Notes under the pieces: generated by a model | Seen by the model: only the letters and a program-made list of their open reading frames with translations | What the model was told of the DNA's origin: nothing | Databases searched by the model: none | Source: an uncultured Pseudomonadota bacterium | Lineage (GTDB): Bacteria; Pseudomonadota; Gammaproteobacteria; Steroidobacterales; Steroidobacteraceae | Assembly (NCBI GenBank): GCA_903898785.1 | Contig: CAIUGU010000041.1 | Coordinates: 1-44,290 of the forward strand | Reading direction: 5' to 3' | DNA: 44,290 bases | Shown here: one piece after another, positions 8,658 through 18,241 of the stretch | Position numbering within the stretch: position 1 is the stretch's first letter | How the letters are laid out: each line of letters begins with the position of its first letter | Translations under genes and position numbers: made by a program

Positions 8658-9683
8658 ATGATAGCCGCAACATCTCTCCCAAACCAGCCGCAGGACCCGC
8701 CTCGCTGGCAGCAAGCCCTCGCCGACGCCATCACGGACCCGGCAGAGCTGCTGTCCGAGCTCGCATTGGACGCGTCCGCGCTGCCTGCGATGAAGGCGGC
8801 CGCCCGGGATTTCCCGATGCTCGTCCCCCGGGGATTCGTGGCGAGGATGCGCAGGGGCGACCCGTCTGACCCCCTGCTGCTGCAGGTCCTGCCGACAGCG
8901 GCAGAACTGCTGCTCCAAGCCGGATTCGTCACCGACCCCGTGGGCGACCTCGACAGCCGTCGGGGTGACGGGTTGCTCCAGAAGTACGCCGGTCGGTCGC
9001 TGCTCATTGCCACCGGCGCCTGTGCCGTCCATTGCCGCTATTGCTTCCGTCGTCACTTCCCCTATGACGAGGAGACGGCCAGCATCGGCTCGTGGCAGGG
9101 GGCGCTTGAGCAACTGGCCGCCGACCCGAGCGTGCAGGAAGTGATCCTGAGTGGCGGGGATCCGCTCAGCCTGAGCGACCGGCGACTCTCCCAATTGACG
9201 ACTGCGCTGCAGGCGATACCTCACATCAAGCGACTCCGGATCCACACCCGCCAGCCGATCGTGCTGCCGGAGCGGGTGGATGCCGGCCTGCTCGACTGGC
9301 TGGCAGGCGTGCCCCTGCAGAAGGTCGTCGTGCTGCACGCGAACCACGCGCGGGAAATAGATGGGACGGTCGTCAAGGCCTGTCGCGATCTCGCGGCTTC
9401 CGGAGCAACGCTCCTGAACCAGTCCGTGCTGCTTGCGGGCATCAACGATACGGCAGAGGCGCTCGGCGACTTGAGCGAAGCCCTGATTGCCGCAGGAGTG
9501 TTGCCGTATTACCTGCACGTCCTCGACCGGGTGAGCGGCGCATCACACTTTGACGTGCAGGAAAGTGTAGCGTGCGACCTCATCGACCAGCTCGCTGCAC
9601 GGCTGCCCGGCTATCTCGTGCCGAAGCTGGTGCGCGAGGTCCCAGGGATGCCATCCAAGACTCCGGTCACGAAGTCACCCTGA
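8658..9683 (+). CDS. epmB: EF-P beta-lysylation protein, lysine 2,3-aminomutase
   Basis: 341 aa (YjeK type). A radical-SAM, PLP-dependent enzyme that converts (S)-lysine to (R)-beta-lysine, the donor for EpmA. Seen: the radical-SAM cluster CxxxCxxC as Cys122, Cys126 and Cys129 in ATGACAVHCRYCFRRHFPY, the SAM-binding SGGDPLSLSD at about 160-170, and the C-terminal VPKLVREVPG. The length suits the compact gammaproteobacterial EpmB; clostridial aminomutases carry an additional C-terminal domain. The ATG at 8658 is preceded by AAAGG at 7 nt. The next gene starts 67 nt downstream across a strong hairpin. Confidence 0.96.
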   Translation: MIAATSLPNQPQDPPRWQQALADAITDPAELLSELALDASALPAMKAAARDFPMLVPRGFVARMRRGDPSDPLLLQVLPTAAELLLQAGFVTDPVGDLDSRRGDGLLQKYAGRSLLIATGACAVHCRYCFRRHFPYDEETASIGSWQGALEQLAADPSVQEVILSGGDPLSLSDRRLSQLTTALQAIPHIKRLRIHTRQPIVLPERVDAGLLDWLAGVPLQKVVVLHANHAREIDGTVVKACRDLAASGATLLNQSVLLAGINDTAEALGDLSEALIAAGVLPYYLHVLDRVSGASHFDVQESVACDLIDQLAARLPGYLVPKLVREVPGMPSKTPVTKSP

Positions 9684-9701
9684 AGTCCTCATGTAACATC
9701 A

Positions 9702-9730
9702 GCTGCGTTCCGCAGGCGGCGGACCGCAGC
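9702..9730 (+). terminator. Strong hairpin between epmB and the FimX-like gene
   Basis: GCTGCG (9702-9707), a single mismatch, TCCGC (9709-9713), a 5-nt loop, GCGGA (9719-9723), then CGCAGC (9725-9730): 11 paired bases with one 1x1 internal mismatch. No T-run follows, so it may be a 3'-end stabiliser of epmB or a leader structure of the next gene rather than a classical terminator. Confidence 0.45.
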
Positions 9731-9750
9731 CAACGTCGAGGAAGGGTAAA

Positions 9751-11802
9751 TTGGCGGAGCAAAGTGCGATCCCGATGATTGTCCTGACGCGGTCGCAGGA
9801 CCACGTCGAAGTCATCAACAGCACCCTTCGCAACGCGGGCCACGCGGTGCATTGCAGCTGGATCCGCGACCTGCACGACCTGGCGGACGCTCTCGGGCAG
9901 ATCAGTGCCGAGATGCTCATCGCGGTCATCGGCAACGACCCGGCCGAACTCTCGGCGATCATGCACGTGCGGGACCAGTGCGCGCCGGATGTCCCGGTCA
10001 TCATTGCCGGCGAGAAGGTCGACGAGGACTCGATCGCTCGGGCCATGCAGCACGGCGCTAGGGACATGGTCACGCTGGCGCACCGGCAACGCCTGCAAGC
10101 CGTTGTTTCGCGCGAACTCCGTGCCTTCCGCCTGGAACGCTCGCTGAACTCGACGCTGACATCGGCGCACGAATCTCGCGAGCAGCTGAAGGCCTTCATG
10201 GCCGGGTCTGCGGATGCGATCGCGCAGGTCCAGGAAGGCATTGTCGTCGACGTCAATCCCGCGTGGCTCGAACTCTTCGGCTATCCCGACGCCGCGGCGA
10301 TGACCGGCCAGCCCCTGATGGACACCTTCGACCAGGCTGCACAGAGCGCATTGAAGGGGGCGCTGGTCGCCTGCCTGCAAGGCAAGTGGACTGATCATTC
10401 CCTGAAGGCCAACGGATTGCTGAGCGACGGCTCGTCCGTGGCGCTCGAACTGGAGCTGTCCAGGGGCGAGTTCGATGGCGATCCCGCCGTGCGCGTGTGC
10501 GTGCCGGCACGCAAGCGTGACGTCCAGGCACTGGACCAACAGCTCACGGAAGCCATCGAGCGCGACGGAGCGACCGGCATGCTCCAGCGTCGCTACTTCA
10601 TGGAACATCTCCATGCGACCCTGAGCCGCCCGGTCAAAGGCGGCGTCAGGCAGATGCTGTACCTCGAACCGGACCGGTACGCGAAGATCATCGATGACCT
10701 GGGCGCGCTGGCAGCAGACGAATTCATGGCACAACTGGCCGCTGTACTGCGGGAGCAGATGCATCCGCAGGATCTCGTGGGCCGCTTCGGCGAAGGCAGC
10801 TTCATCGCGCTGATCGAGCGGGGCACGCCGCGCGACGTCGAAGCCTGGGCTGGCGGCGTGCTGCGCAAGATCAAGGAACATGTATTCAGGATCAACGGCA
10901 AATCGATCAGCTGCACCTGCTCGGTGGGCATCGGCCTGATGGGGGCACGGATCACCGATCCCGCCGCACCGATCAAGGATGCGATCCAGGCACGGCAAAG
11001 CGCGCTCGAGCAAGGCGGCGATCGCGTCTACGTCATCGACCACACGGACGACGACACCAAGCAGGAAGCCAGCGACAAGATCTGGGTGCGCCTGATCAAG
11101 TCGGCGCTGATGGAGAACCGCTTCCGGCTGATGCAGCAGCCGATCGCAAGCCTGCTGGGAGAGGAGAAGTCGATGTTCGACATCCTCGTCCGCATGATCG
11201 ACGAGGGCGGACAGGAAGTGCTGCCTTCGGAGTTCATGGCGGCAGCAGAACGCAACGATCTCATGAAGAACATCGATCGCTGGGTCATCGGCGCGTCGAT
11301 GTCACTCTGCGCCAATCGCCCGATCGAACGGCTGTTCGTGCGCCTGTCGCGGGACTCGGTGATCGACCGCTCGCTGCCGGTGTGGCTGTCCAACCAGCTC
11401 AAGGCCACGCGCATCGACCCGGACCGGGTCGTCCTGCAGATCAGCGAGGCCGTCGCCACCACCCAGCTTCTTGAGACCGCGGAGTTCGCCAAGGCCATGC
11501 GCGCGGCCGGGTTCAAGTTTGCAGTCGAGCACTTCGGCGCGGGCCGCGACTCGCTGCAGCTGCTTGCGCAACTGCCGCTCGACTACATCAAGATCGACGG
11601 CATGCTCATGCAGGGTCTGGCGACGGACCGTGGATTGCAGCAGCGCGTGAAGGCGCTGGTAGACGGCGCCAAGGCACGGAACATCGCGACGATCGCCGAG
11701 CGGGTCGAAGATGCCAACACGATGGCTGTCCTGTGGCAGCTCGGCATCGAGTTCCTGCAGGGCTACTTCGTCAATGAACCCGAGCAGGTCGTGCTCGGGT
11801 AG
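9751..11802 (+). CDS. FimX-like protein: degenerate receiver, PAS, GGDEF and EAL domains
   Basis: 683 aa, close to Pseudomonas FimX (about 690 aa), with the same domain order: REC-like (about 1-125), PAS (about 140-245), GGDEF-like (about 270-425), EAL-like (about 440-680). Both enzymatic domains look dead. GGDEF is replaced by GEGSF in RFGEGSFIAL. In the EAL domain the E-A-L motif reads FDI (MFDILVRM) and the metal-binding DD of DDFG reads EH (VEHFGAG). YIKIDGMLM, QPIASL and ISE remain, as in FimX, which binds c-di-GMP without cutting it. Inferred role: a c-di-GMP receptor for type IV pilus assembly, which fits FimV in the same window. TTG start, chosen because GAGGAAGGG lies just upstream; an in-frame ATG at 9775 is the alternative. 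Tail-to-tail with parC. Confidence 0.85.
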   Translation: MAEQSAIPMIVLTRSQDHVEVINSTLRNAGHAVHCSWIRDLHDLADALGQISAEMLIAVIGNDPAELSAIMHVRDQCAPDVPVIIAGEKVDEDSIARAMQHGARDMVTLAHRQRLQAVVSRELRAFRLERSLNSTLTSAHESREQLKAFMAGSADAIAQVQEGIVVDVNPAWLELFGYPDAAAMTGQPLMDTFDQAAQSALKGALVACLQGKWTDHSLKANGLLSDGSSVALELELSRGEFDGDPAVRVCVPARKRDVQALDQQLTEAIERDGATGMLQRRYFMEHLHATLSRPVKGGVRQMLYLEPDRYAKIIDDLGALAADEFMAQLAAVLREQMHPQDLVGRFGEGSFIALIERGTPRDVEAWAGGVLRKIKEHVFRINGKSISCTCSVGIGLMGARITDPAAPIKDAIQARQSALEQGGDRVYVIDHTDDDTKQEASDKIWVRLIKSALMENRFRLMQQPIASLLGEEKSMFDILVRMIDEGGQEVLPSEFMAAAERNDLMKNIDRWVIGASMSLCANRPIERLFVRLSRDSVIDRSLPVWLSNQLKATRIDPDRVVLQISEAVATTQLLETAEFAKAMRAAGFKFAVEHFGAGRDSLQLLAQLPLDYIKIDGMLMQGLATDRGLQQRVKALVDGAKARNIATIAERVEDANTMAVLWQLGIEFLQGYFVNEPEQVVLG

Positions 11803-11806
11803 ACCC

Positions 11807-14074
11807 TCAGCCCTGGGCCGTTGCGACCAGGGCCTCCGCCTCCAGCCTCTCCACCTTGCGCCAACCTCGCGGCAACACGGCGCCGCGTTGTGCGCGCTCG
11901 CCGCGGTACTCCTTCAGCTCCGCAAACTTCAGTGTCATCTTGCGATCGGCGGACCAGACCAGGAGGTTCTGTCCGGGCGCAACCACTGCCACCGCGGCCA
12001 GGATCTCGCCGCTGCCTTTGCCTGAAGGCAAGCCGAAGATCTTGTTGCCCTTGCCCTTGGCCAGCTCGGGCAAGTCCCCGACCGGGAATGCGAGCATCTT
12101 GCCTTCATTGCTAACCGCGCACAGCAACGCACCCGCGGCCTCGGGCACCGGCGCGGGGATCAACACCCCCGAGCCTTCCGGCACATTGAGGACCGCCTTG
12201 CCGGCGCGATTGCGCGAATACAACTCCTCCAGCTTGACCACGAAGCCGTAACCCGCCTCGGACGCCAGCACCCATCGGTCTGACGGGTCGCCGATCATCA
12301 CACCGGCAAACGTCGCCCCATCCGGCGGATCGATGCGCCCCGACAACGGCTCCCCCTGTCCTCGGGCAGAGGGGAGCGTGTGGGCCTGCACGCAATAGGT
12401 CCTGCCCGTGCTGTCGAGGAACACGGCTTGCTGCGTGCTGCGGCCTCGCGCGCTGGCACGGAACTCGTCGCCGGTCTTGTAGCCGAGCGTCCTTGGATCG
12501 ATGTCATGCCCCTTGGCCGCCCGCGCCCAGCCACGCGCCGACAACACCACCGTGACGGGCTCTACAGTCACCAACTCCGTCTCGTCGATAGCCTGTGCAG
12601 CGCTCCGCTCGACGATCTTCGTGCGCCGCTTGTCGCCGAACTCCTCGGCAGCCGCCTGCAGCTCGTCCTTGACCAGCTTCTTCAGCTTGGCTTTGCTCTG
12701 CAGGATGCCGGACAACTCGTCCCGCTCGGCGGCGAGTTCGCCCTGCTCTCCGCGGATCTTCATCTCCTCAAGCCTGGCCAGGTGCCGCAGCTTGGTCTCG
12801 AGAATCGCCTCAGCCTGGATCTCAGAAAGACCGAATCGCGCAATGAGCGCGGGCTTGGGCTCCTCCTCGGTGCGAATGATGCGGATGACCTCGTCGAGGT
12901 TCAGGTACGCGATCAGCAACCCGTCGAGGACATGCAGGCGCGCCTCGACTTTGGCCAGCCGCCAGTTGAGCCTGCGAGTCACGGTCTCGGTACGGAACGT
13001 CAGCCACTCCACCAGCATCGACTTCAAGTCCATGACCCGCGGCCGGCCATCGAGGCCGATGACGTTGAGGTTCACGCGATAGCTGCGCTCGAGATCGGTG
13101 GTCGCGAAGAGATGCGCCATCAGCTGCTCGACATCGACTCGATTGGAACGCGGCGTGATGACGATCCGCGTCGGGAACTCGTGGTCGGATTCGTCGCGGA
13201 TATCGGCCACCAACGGAAGCTTCTTGGCGTGGATCTGCGCTGCAACCTGCTCCTGGATGCGCGCGCCGGACACGAGGTAGGGCAGCTGCGTAATGATGAT
13301 CTCGCCGTCCTCCTGCTCGTAGACAGCACGCGCGCGGTAACTGCCGTTGCCCGTCTCGTACATCTGCTTGAGCTCGCTGCGGGGCGTCACGATCTCGGCG
13401 CCGGTCGGCAGGTCCGGCCCTTGCACATGCCGGCACAGCTCGCGCACCGAAACGTCCGGCTCGTCCAGCAGGCGAATGCAGGCCGTTACGACTTCGCGCA
13501 GGTTGTGCGGCGGAATATCGGTAGCCATGCCGACGGCGATGCCCGTCGTGCCGTTGAGCAGCAGGTTCGGCACGCGTGCCGGCAGCAGCACCGGCTCGTC
13601 CATGGTGCCGTCGAAGTTCGGCGACCATTCCACCGTGCCCTGCCCGAGCTCGGACAGCAGCAGTGCGGCGTATTTCGTCAGCTTCGATTCGGTGTAACGC
13701 ATCGCGGCAAACGACTTGGGATCGTCCGGCGAGCCGAAGTTGCCCTGGCCGTCGACGAGCGGATAGCGGTACGAGAAAGGCTGCGCCATGAGCACCATGG
13801 CTTCGTAGCACGCGGAATCGCCGTGCGGATGGAACTTGCCGATGACATCGCCGATCGTACGCGCGGATTTCTTCGGCTTGGACGACGCCGACAGGCCAAG
13901 TTCGCTCATCGCGTAGACGATGCGGCGCTGCACGGGCTTCAGCCCATCGCCGACGTGCGGCAACGCACGGTCGAGGATGACGTACATCGAATAGTCGAGG
14001 TACGCCTTTTCCGTGAACGTCTTGAGGGGCTGGCGTTCGATGCCGTCGAAGTTCAGCGTGGGTTGGTTGGGCAC
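11807..14074 (-). CDS. parC: DNA topoisomerase IV subunit A
   Basis: 755 aa, matching E. coli ParC (752). With ParE it decatenates daughter chromosomes. Seen: the breakage-reunion domain with [13 protein letters not shown] near the N-terminus, [19 protein letters not shown] at 80-98, and the catalytic Tyr127 in [10 protein letters not shown]. ParC rather than GyrA is shown by the length, the parE partner and the short C-terminal domain without a clear GyrA box. The quinolone-resistance positions equivalent to E. coli S80 and E84 are Ser87 and Glu91, the sensitive type. It starts 37 nt after parE, so the two form an operon, and it ends 4 nt from the stop of the FimX-like gene. Confidence 0.96.
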   Translation of the reverse strand: MPNQPTLNFDGIERQPLKTFTEKAYLDYSMYVILDRALPHVGDGLKPVQRRIVYAMSELGLSASSKPKKSARTIGDVIGKFHPHGDSACYEAMVLMAQPFSYRYPLVDGQGNFGSPDDPKSFAAMRYTESKLTKYAALLLSELGQGTVEWSPNFDGTMDEPVLLPARVPNLLLNGTTGIAVGMATDIPPHNLREVVTACIRLLDEPDVSVRELCRHVQGPDLPTGAEIVTPRSELKQMYETGNGSYRARAVYEQEDGEIIITQLPYLVSGARIQEQVAAQIHAKKLPLVADIRDESDHEFPTRIVITPRSNRVDVEQLMAHLFATTDLERSYRVNLNVIGLDGRPRVMDLKSMLVEWLTFRTETVTRRLNWRLAKVEARLHVLDGLLIAYLNLDEVIRIIRTEEEPKPALIARFGLSEIQAEAILETKLRHLARLEEMKIRGEQGELAAERDELSGILQSKAKLKKLVKDELQAAAEEFGDKRRTKIVERSAAQAIDETELVTVEPVTVVLSARGWARAAKGHDIDPRTLGYKTGDEFRASARGRSTQQAVFLDSTGRTYCVQAHTLPSARGQGEPLSGRIDPPDGATFAGVMIGDPSDRWVLASEAGYGFVVKLEELYSRNRAGKAVLNVPEGSGVLIPAPVPEAAGALLCAVSNEGKMLAFPVGDLPELAKGKGNKIFGLPSGKGSGEILAAVAVVAPGQNLLVWSADRKMTLKFAELKEYRGERAQRGAVLPRGWRKVERLEAEALVATAQG

Positions 14075-14111
14075 GGCTCTGGGTCTCTTTCGTTTGCTTG
14101 CAACCGGCGCG

Positions 14112-15998
14112 TCAGATCTGCGCGAGGTTGCCCTTTTCTTCCAGCCAGTCGCGACGGTCGCCGGCGCGCTTCTTGGCGAGCAGCATGTCCATCAGCTGGT
14201 CGACGTTGTCGGTCGCCTCGACGGTCAGCTGCACCAGTCGCCGCGTCTCGCGCGCCATCGTGGTCTCGCGCAACTGCAGGGGGTTCATCTCGCCGAGGCC
14301 CTTGAACCGCATGACCGTCGGCTTCGCACGCGGATTTTCGGCAGCGACGCGGTCCAGAATGCCCTGGCGTTCGGCATCGTCCAGCGCGTAGTACACCTGT
14401 TTGCCCACGTCGACACGGTACAGCGGCGGCATGGCGACGTGGATGTGGCCTGCCAGCACGAGCGGGCGGAAGTGCCTGAGGAACAGGGCACAAAGCAGTG
14501 TCGCGATATGCTGCCCGTCGGAATCCGCGTCCGCGAGGATGCAGATGCGGTGATAACGCAGGCCGTCGAGCTTGTCCGACGCCGGATCGACGCCCAGCGC
14601 AACGGCAATGTCATGCACTTCCTGCGACCTGAGGATCTCGGCGGCATCCACTTCCCAGGTATTGAGGATCTTGCCCCGCAGCGGCATGACAGCCTGGTAT
14701 TCGCGGTCGCGCGCCTGCTTCGCGGAGCCGCCTGCGGAGTCACCCTCCACCAGGAACAGCTCGCAGCGCTCGGGCTCCTGCAACGTGCAATCCGCCAGCT
14801 TGCCGGGCAGCGCCGGCCCGCTGACCACGCGCTTGCGCGCAACGGTCTTGGCCGCCTTGAGGCGGACCTGGGCGCTCGCGATCGCCAATTGCGCGATCTT
14901 CTCGCCGGAGTCCGGATGCTGGTTCAGCCAGAGGGCCAACTGGTCCTTGACGACACCGGACACGAACGCGGCCGCTTCGCGCGACGACAGGCGCTCCTTG
15001 GTCTGGCCGGCGAACTGCGCCTCCTTCATCTTGGTGGACAGCACGTAACTTACGCCGTCCCAGACATCTTCGGGCGCCAGCTTCAGTCCTCGCGGCAGGA
15101 GATTGCGGAACTCGCAGAACTCACGGATCGCCTCGGCCAATCCCAGGCGCAAGCCGTTCACGTGCGTGCCGCCCTGGGGCGTCGGGATCAGGTTGACGTA
15201 ACTTTCCTCGATGCGCTCGCCGTCATCGATGCGCCACGCAAGGGACCACTCCGCCGTCTCCTGCTCTCCCTGGATGCTGCCGCTGAAGGGTTCCTGGGGC
15301 AGCCACTCGCCCTTGCCGAGCGATTCCAGCAGGTACTGGTTGACGCCGCCCGTGTATTGCCATTCCTCCTGCTCGCCGGTGTGCTCGACCTTGAGGGTGA
15401 CCTTGAGTCCCGGGCAGAGCACTGCCTTGGCCCTGAGCACGTGCTTGAGCTTCGGCAGCGAGAACGTCGACGTCTCGAAATACTGCGGGTCCGGCCAGAA
15501 GCGCACCGTCGTACCGGTATTCGCCTTGCCCACCTCGCCGACCACTTCCAGCTTCGTGTGCGTCCTGCCACCCTTGAAGCTGATGTTGTATTCCTTGCCG
15601 CCGCGGCGCACCCAGCATTCAAGATGCTTCGACAGCGCATTGACCACCGACACGCCGACGCCGTGCAGGCCGCCCGCAAACTGGTAGTTCTTGTCCGAGA
15701 ATTTGCCGCCCGCATGCAGGCGGGTCAGGATCAGTTCGACACCGCTGACCTTCTCCTTCGGATGGATATCCACCGGCATGCCGCGGCCGTCATCGGCGAC
15801 CTCGAGCGATCCATCCTTGTAGACCGTGACATCGATGCGTTTCGCGTGGCCGGAGAGGGCCTCGTCGACGGAGTTGTCGACGATCTCGTGGGCCAGGTGA
15901 TTCGGCCGGCTCGTGTCCGTGTACATGCCCGGCCGTCGGCGGACTGGATCAAGGCCGCTCAGGACTTCAATATCGGAAGCGTTATAGGTCTGGGCCAT
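14112..15998 (-). CDS. parE: DNA topoisomerase IV subunit B
   Basis: 628 aa, matching E. coli ParE (630). It supplies the ATPase of topoisomerase IV. Seen: the GHKL ATP site ([11 protein letters not shown] with Glu38 and Asn42; DDGRGMP at 69-75; [15 protein letters not shown]), the transducer domain, and the Toprim metal site (EGDSAGG at 418-424; DADSD at 490-494), followed by [17 protein letters not shown]. There is no GyrB-type insert in the Toprim region. It opens with an ATG at 15998 and has an extended -10 promoter about 60 bp upstream. First gene of the parE-parC operon. Confidence 0.97.
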   Translation of the reverse strand: MAQTYNASDIEVLSGLDPVRRRPGMYTDTSRPNHLAHEIVDNSVDEALSGHAKRIDVTVYKDGSLEVADDGRGMPVDIHPKEKVSGVELILTRLHAGGKFSDKNYQFAGGLHGVGVSVVNALSKHLECWVRRGGKEYNISFKGGRTHTKLEVVGEVGKANTGTTVRFWPDPQYFETSTFSLPKLKHVLRAKAVLCPGLKVTLKVEHTGEQEEWQYTGGVNQYLLESLGKGEWLPQEPFSGSIQGEQETAEWSLAWRIDDGERIEESYVNLIPTPQGGTHVNGLRLGLAEAIREFCEFRNLLPRGLKLAPEDVWDGVSYVLSTKMKEAQFAGQTKERLSSREAAAFVSGVVKDQLALWLNQHPDSGEKIAQLAIASAQVRLKAAKTVARKRVVSGPALPGKLADCTLQEPERCELFLVEGDSAGGSAKQARDREYQAVMPLRGKILNTWEVDAAEILRSQEVHDIAVALGVDPASDKLDGLRYHRICILADADSDGQHIATLLCALFLRHFRPLVLAGHIHVAMPPLYRVDVGKQVYYALDDAERQGILDRVAAENPRAKPTVMRFKGLGEMNPLQLRETTMARETRRLVQLTVEATDNVDQLMDMLLAKKRAGDRRDWLEEKGNLAQI

Positions 15999-16058
15999 TG
16001 CTGTGTGACAGGTATGCGATTCGGGGCGCGCCGGGCGGCGGCCGGAGCGAAGGGCGGG

Positions 16059-16064
16059 ATTCTA
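16059..16064 (-). promoter_or_regulatory. Extended -10 promoter element for parE-parC
   Basis: The minus strand reads TGCTAGAAT, that is, TGn followed by TAGAAT (5/6), about 60 bp before the parE ATG. Only a poor -35 is visible (TTGCGG 15 bp upstream), which extended -10 promoters tolerate. Confidence 0.45.
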
Positions 16065-16148
16065 GCATCGACCGGCGGCCCGCAACCGCACAGACACAAG
16101 GTCAGGGCCCAAGGACCGGCGGGCGCCGGCCACCGCGCGGGGGTGGAC

Positions 16149-16730
16149 TCAGTCGAGATCCTTCACCAGCGCATCCCGCTGTGCGGTGCCAAGCAGGTCG
16201 ACGGCATGCGTGTAGTGCTCGTGATCGACGCCGAGACTGACGGCCGCGCCGCTCCTGGCACTGGCCACCATGGCAGGCGTCAACTCGAAGCGCAGGAAGT
16301 GCACGGAGGATGTCTTGTGATCGTTCTCGCGCTCGAGGTCCTCGTCGGCGATCGCATACACGCGGGCATGCCCGGCCACCTGCGCCCAGCAATGATCCTC
16401 AATGCCCTTGAGCCTTGCCAGTTCTCGCCGGCGTTCCTCCGCATCGGGAAACTCGATGAGCAGCGTGGCCTTCCAGTTGCTGCCGTCGGGGATCAGGGGA
16501 TTGTAGGCGGCCAGCTCCTCCTCGATGCCCTCCGCCTCGAAGATGCGCTCCACGCGAAGCATTTCCTGCACCTGGTACTGCACAGTCAGGCGATCCTCGA
16601 AGCACCAGGTCGTGTGCGGACCGACGGGAATCGTGCGAACCTTCTTGTGGGCAATCACCCGCGCCCGAAGGTCCTTCCGGGTCTTCGAGTACTGTTCGAG
16701 GCTGAAAAGGTCGGCAGGCTGCAGCTTCAC
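16149..16730 (-). CDS. DUF3501 family protein
   Basis: 193 aa from GTG at 16730, which is preceded by GGAG at 10 nt. The frame stays open far upstream, but that part only shadows the Fe-S gene. I recognise the DUF3501 pattern: KLQPADLFSLEQYSKTRKDL at the N-terminus, RTIPVGPHTTWCFEDR, YQVQEMLRVERIFE, NPLIPDGSNWKATLLIEF and FLRFELTPAM. No catalytic motif or membrane segment is visible and the biochemical function is unknown. It starts 26 nt after the CCG/Fe-S gene and is third in the rubrerythrin operon. The same trio recurs in other proteobacteria, so a role linked to that redox pair is inferred. Confidence 0.85.
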   Translation of the reverse strand: MKLQPADLFSLEQYSKTRKDLRARVIAHKKVRTIPVGPHTTWCFEDRLTVQYQVQEMLRVERIFEAEGIEEELAAYNPLIPDGSNWKATLLIEFPDAEERRRELARLKGIEDHCWAQVAGHARVYAIADEDLERENDHKTSSVHFLRFELTPAMVASARSGAAVSLGVDHEHYTHAVDLLGTAQRDALVKDLD

Positions 16731-16756
16731 TCTGGTCTTGCTCCGAAAAAGGCGAA

Positions 16757-18124
16757 TCAGAGGCCGTAGGCCATCCGCAGCAGCCTGAAAGGATGCTCCG
16801 GTGCTTGGGGAGTCTCGAGGCCGGACTCGATCTGGTGGCCGGCCATCGGGCAGTCGCTTGAATAATGGTCGGCTCCGCCCTCGGCCACCTTGCGAACCAC
16901 CGGCTTGCCGATTTTCATCGATACCTCCCGGTATTCGCTCTTCACCCCATAGGTGCCGTTGTGGCCCGAACAACGCTCGATGGGCTCGACTTGCGTGTCG
17001 GGCACGAGCATCAGGACGTCGCGGGTCTTGAGGCCGATGTTCTGGACACGCAGGTGACAGGGGACGTGATAGCTGACCTTGCCCAGCTTCTGCTTGAAGT
17101 CCGTACGGAACTTGCCGGCCTTGTGCCGCAACCAGAGGTACTCGAACGGATCGAACGTCGCGGCCTTGACCTTCTGCACCAACGGATCGTCCGGAAAAAG
17201 CAGAGGCAGTTCCTGCTTGAACATCAGCGTGCAGGACGGAATGGGCGTGACGATGTCGTACCCCTCGTCCACCTTGGCGGCGAGCAGGGGAATGTTGAAG
17301 TTCTTGAGGTCCTCGATGGCCTTGAGGTCGCCGAGTTCGAGCTTCGGCATGCCACAGCAGCGCTCGTCGCGCGTGAGAACCACGGGAATGCCGTTGTGGG
17401 CAAAGACCGCGGCCAGGTCCTCCCCGAGTCCGGGTTCGTTGCGGTTGCCGTAGCACGTTGCAAACAGCACGACTTTTCCGGTAGTCCCGGGCGCTGCTTC
17501 GGCCGCAGCCGGGTCGACCTGGTTCCTGTGGCGCTTGCGATAGGTATCGCTGTGATATTCCGGCACTGGGGCATCGACGTGAACACTCAGCACGCCATCG
17601 AGCACCTTGCGGCCGATGCTACTGCGATTGACGGCATTGACGATGCCGGACACGACGGGGATGCCGGCGATGTTGCCCACCACGTCGGTGGCACTCAGGA
17701 TCTTGTCGCGCAACCGCACGTTGCCCTGCTCGAATTTGAAGGCCTTGGCACGCAGCATCAGGTGCGGGAAATCGAGATTCCAGGGATGCGGCGGCACGTA
17801 CGGACACTTCGTCATGTAGCACATGTCGCACAGATAGCAGTGATCCACGACGTCCCAGTACACCTTGCGGTCGACACCATCGACCTCCCCCGTCGACGAG
17901 TTGTCGACCGCATCGAACAGGGTCGGGAACGAGTTGCACAGGCTGAAGCAGCGCCGGCAGCCGTGGCAGATGTCGAACACCCGCTCCAGTTCCTTGAACA
18001 AGGCCGTCTCGTTCAGGAACTCCGGGGCTTTCCATGGAATGGCATGACGGGTCGGGGCTTCGAGGCTGCCCTCGCGGGACCCGGCCCCCTTCGGGGGGCC
18101 TGAAGATGAAGTGCTCTCTGCCAC
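16757..18124 (-). CDS. GlpC/HdrD-like Fe-S oxidoreductase with CCG domain
   Basis: 455 aa from GTG at 18124; a TTG at 18163 in the same frame is the alternative start. Seen: two ferredoxin-type [4Fe-4S] motifs, Cys53-Cys56-Cys59-Cys63 (CHGCRRCFSLCN) and Cys96-Cys99-Cys102-Cys107 (CYLCDMCYMTKCPYVPPHPW). Two cysteine-rich repeats of the heterodisulfide-reductase type follow: one canonical (FATCYGN, then RDERCCGMP) and one altered (VPCHLR, then ERCSGHNGTYG, CSG instead of CCG). No membrane helix. It resembles GlpC, the electron-transfer subunit of anaerobic glycerol-3-phosphate dehydrogenase, but no glpA or glpB is nearby. Between rubrerythrin and DUF3501 it most likely passes electrons to rubrerythrin; that is inference. 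Confidence 0.85.
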   Translation of the reverse strand: MAESTSSSGPPKGAGSREGSLEAPTRHAIPWKAPEFLNETALFKELERVFDICHGCRRCFSLCNSFPTLFDAVDNSSTGEVDGVDRKVYWDVVDHCYLCDMCYMTKCPYVPPHPWNLDFPHLMLRAKAFKFEQGNVRLRDKILSATDVVGNIAGIPVVSGIVNAVNRSSIGRKVLDGVLSVHVDAPVPEYHSDTYRKRHRNQVDPAAAEAAPGTTGKVVLFATCYGNRNEPGLGEDLAAVFAHNGIPVVLTRDERCCGMPKLELGDLKAIEDLKNFNIPLLAAKVDEGYDIVTPIPSCTLMFKQELPLLFPDDPLVQKVKAATFDPFEYLWLRHKAGKFRTDFKQKLGKVSYHVPCHLRVQNIGLKTRDVLMLVPDTQVEPIERCSGHNGTYGVKSEYREVSMKIGKPVVRKVAEGGADHYSSDCPMAGHQIESGLETPQAPEHPFRLLRMAYGL

Positions 18125-18185
18125 AGATCCCCCGATCAGCTCGTGCTCACGCAAGCGGGACAAAGACGACTTCTGCGGTACTCGA

Positions 18186-18214
18186 GGACCGGCCGCGGCA
18201 GCCGCGACCGGTCC
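18186..18214 (-). promoter_or_regulatory. Intercistronic hairpin between rubrerythrin and the Fe-S gene
   Basis: Read as minus-strand RNA: GGACCGG, U, CGCGG, loop CUG, CCGCG, G, CCGGUCC. All 13 positions pair, including one U-G wobble, with a triloop. The wobble position would be a C-A mismatch in plus-strand RNA, so the stem is best formed in the operon's own mRNA. No U-run follows. Likely a stabiliser or partial terminator that sets a high rubrerythrin level relative to the downstream genes. Confidence 0.55.
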
Positions 18215-18241
18215 CCCAACACGTCGTACCGCCGGATCGCG

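Noticed and set aside
14013-16769. A 918-residue plus-strand open frame opposite parE and the start of parC
   Set aside because: It lies entirely antisense to two well-supported topoisomerase genes; long antisense frames are expected in GC-rich DNA, and its translation shows no domain pattern.
16731-17456. N-terminal extension of the DUF3501 frame
   Set aside because: This stretch runs antisense-free but out of frame inside the Fe-S gene, which carries the real Cys motifs; the GTG at 16730 with GGAG upstream is a better start.
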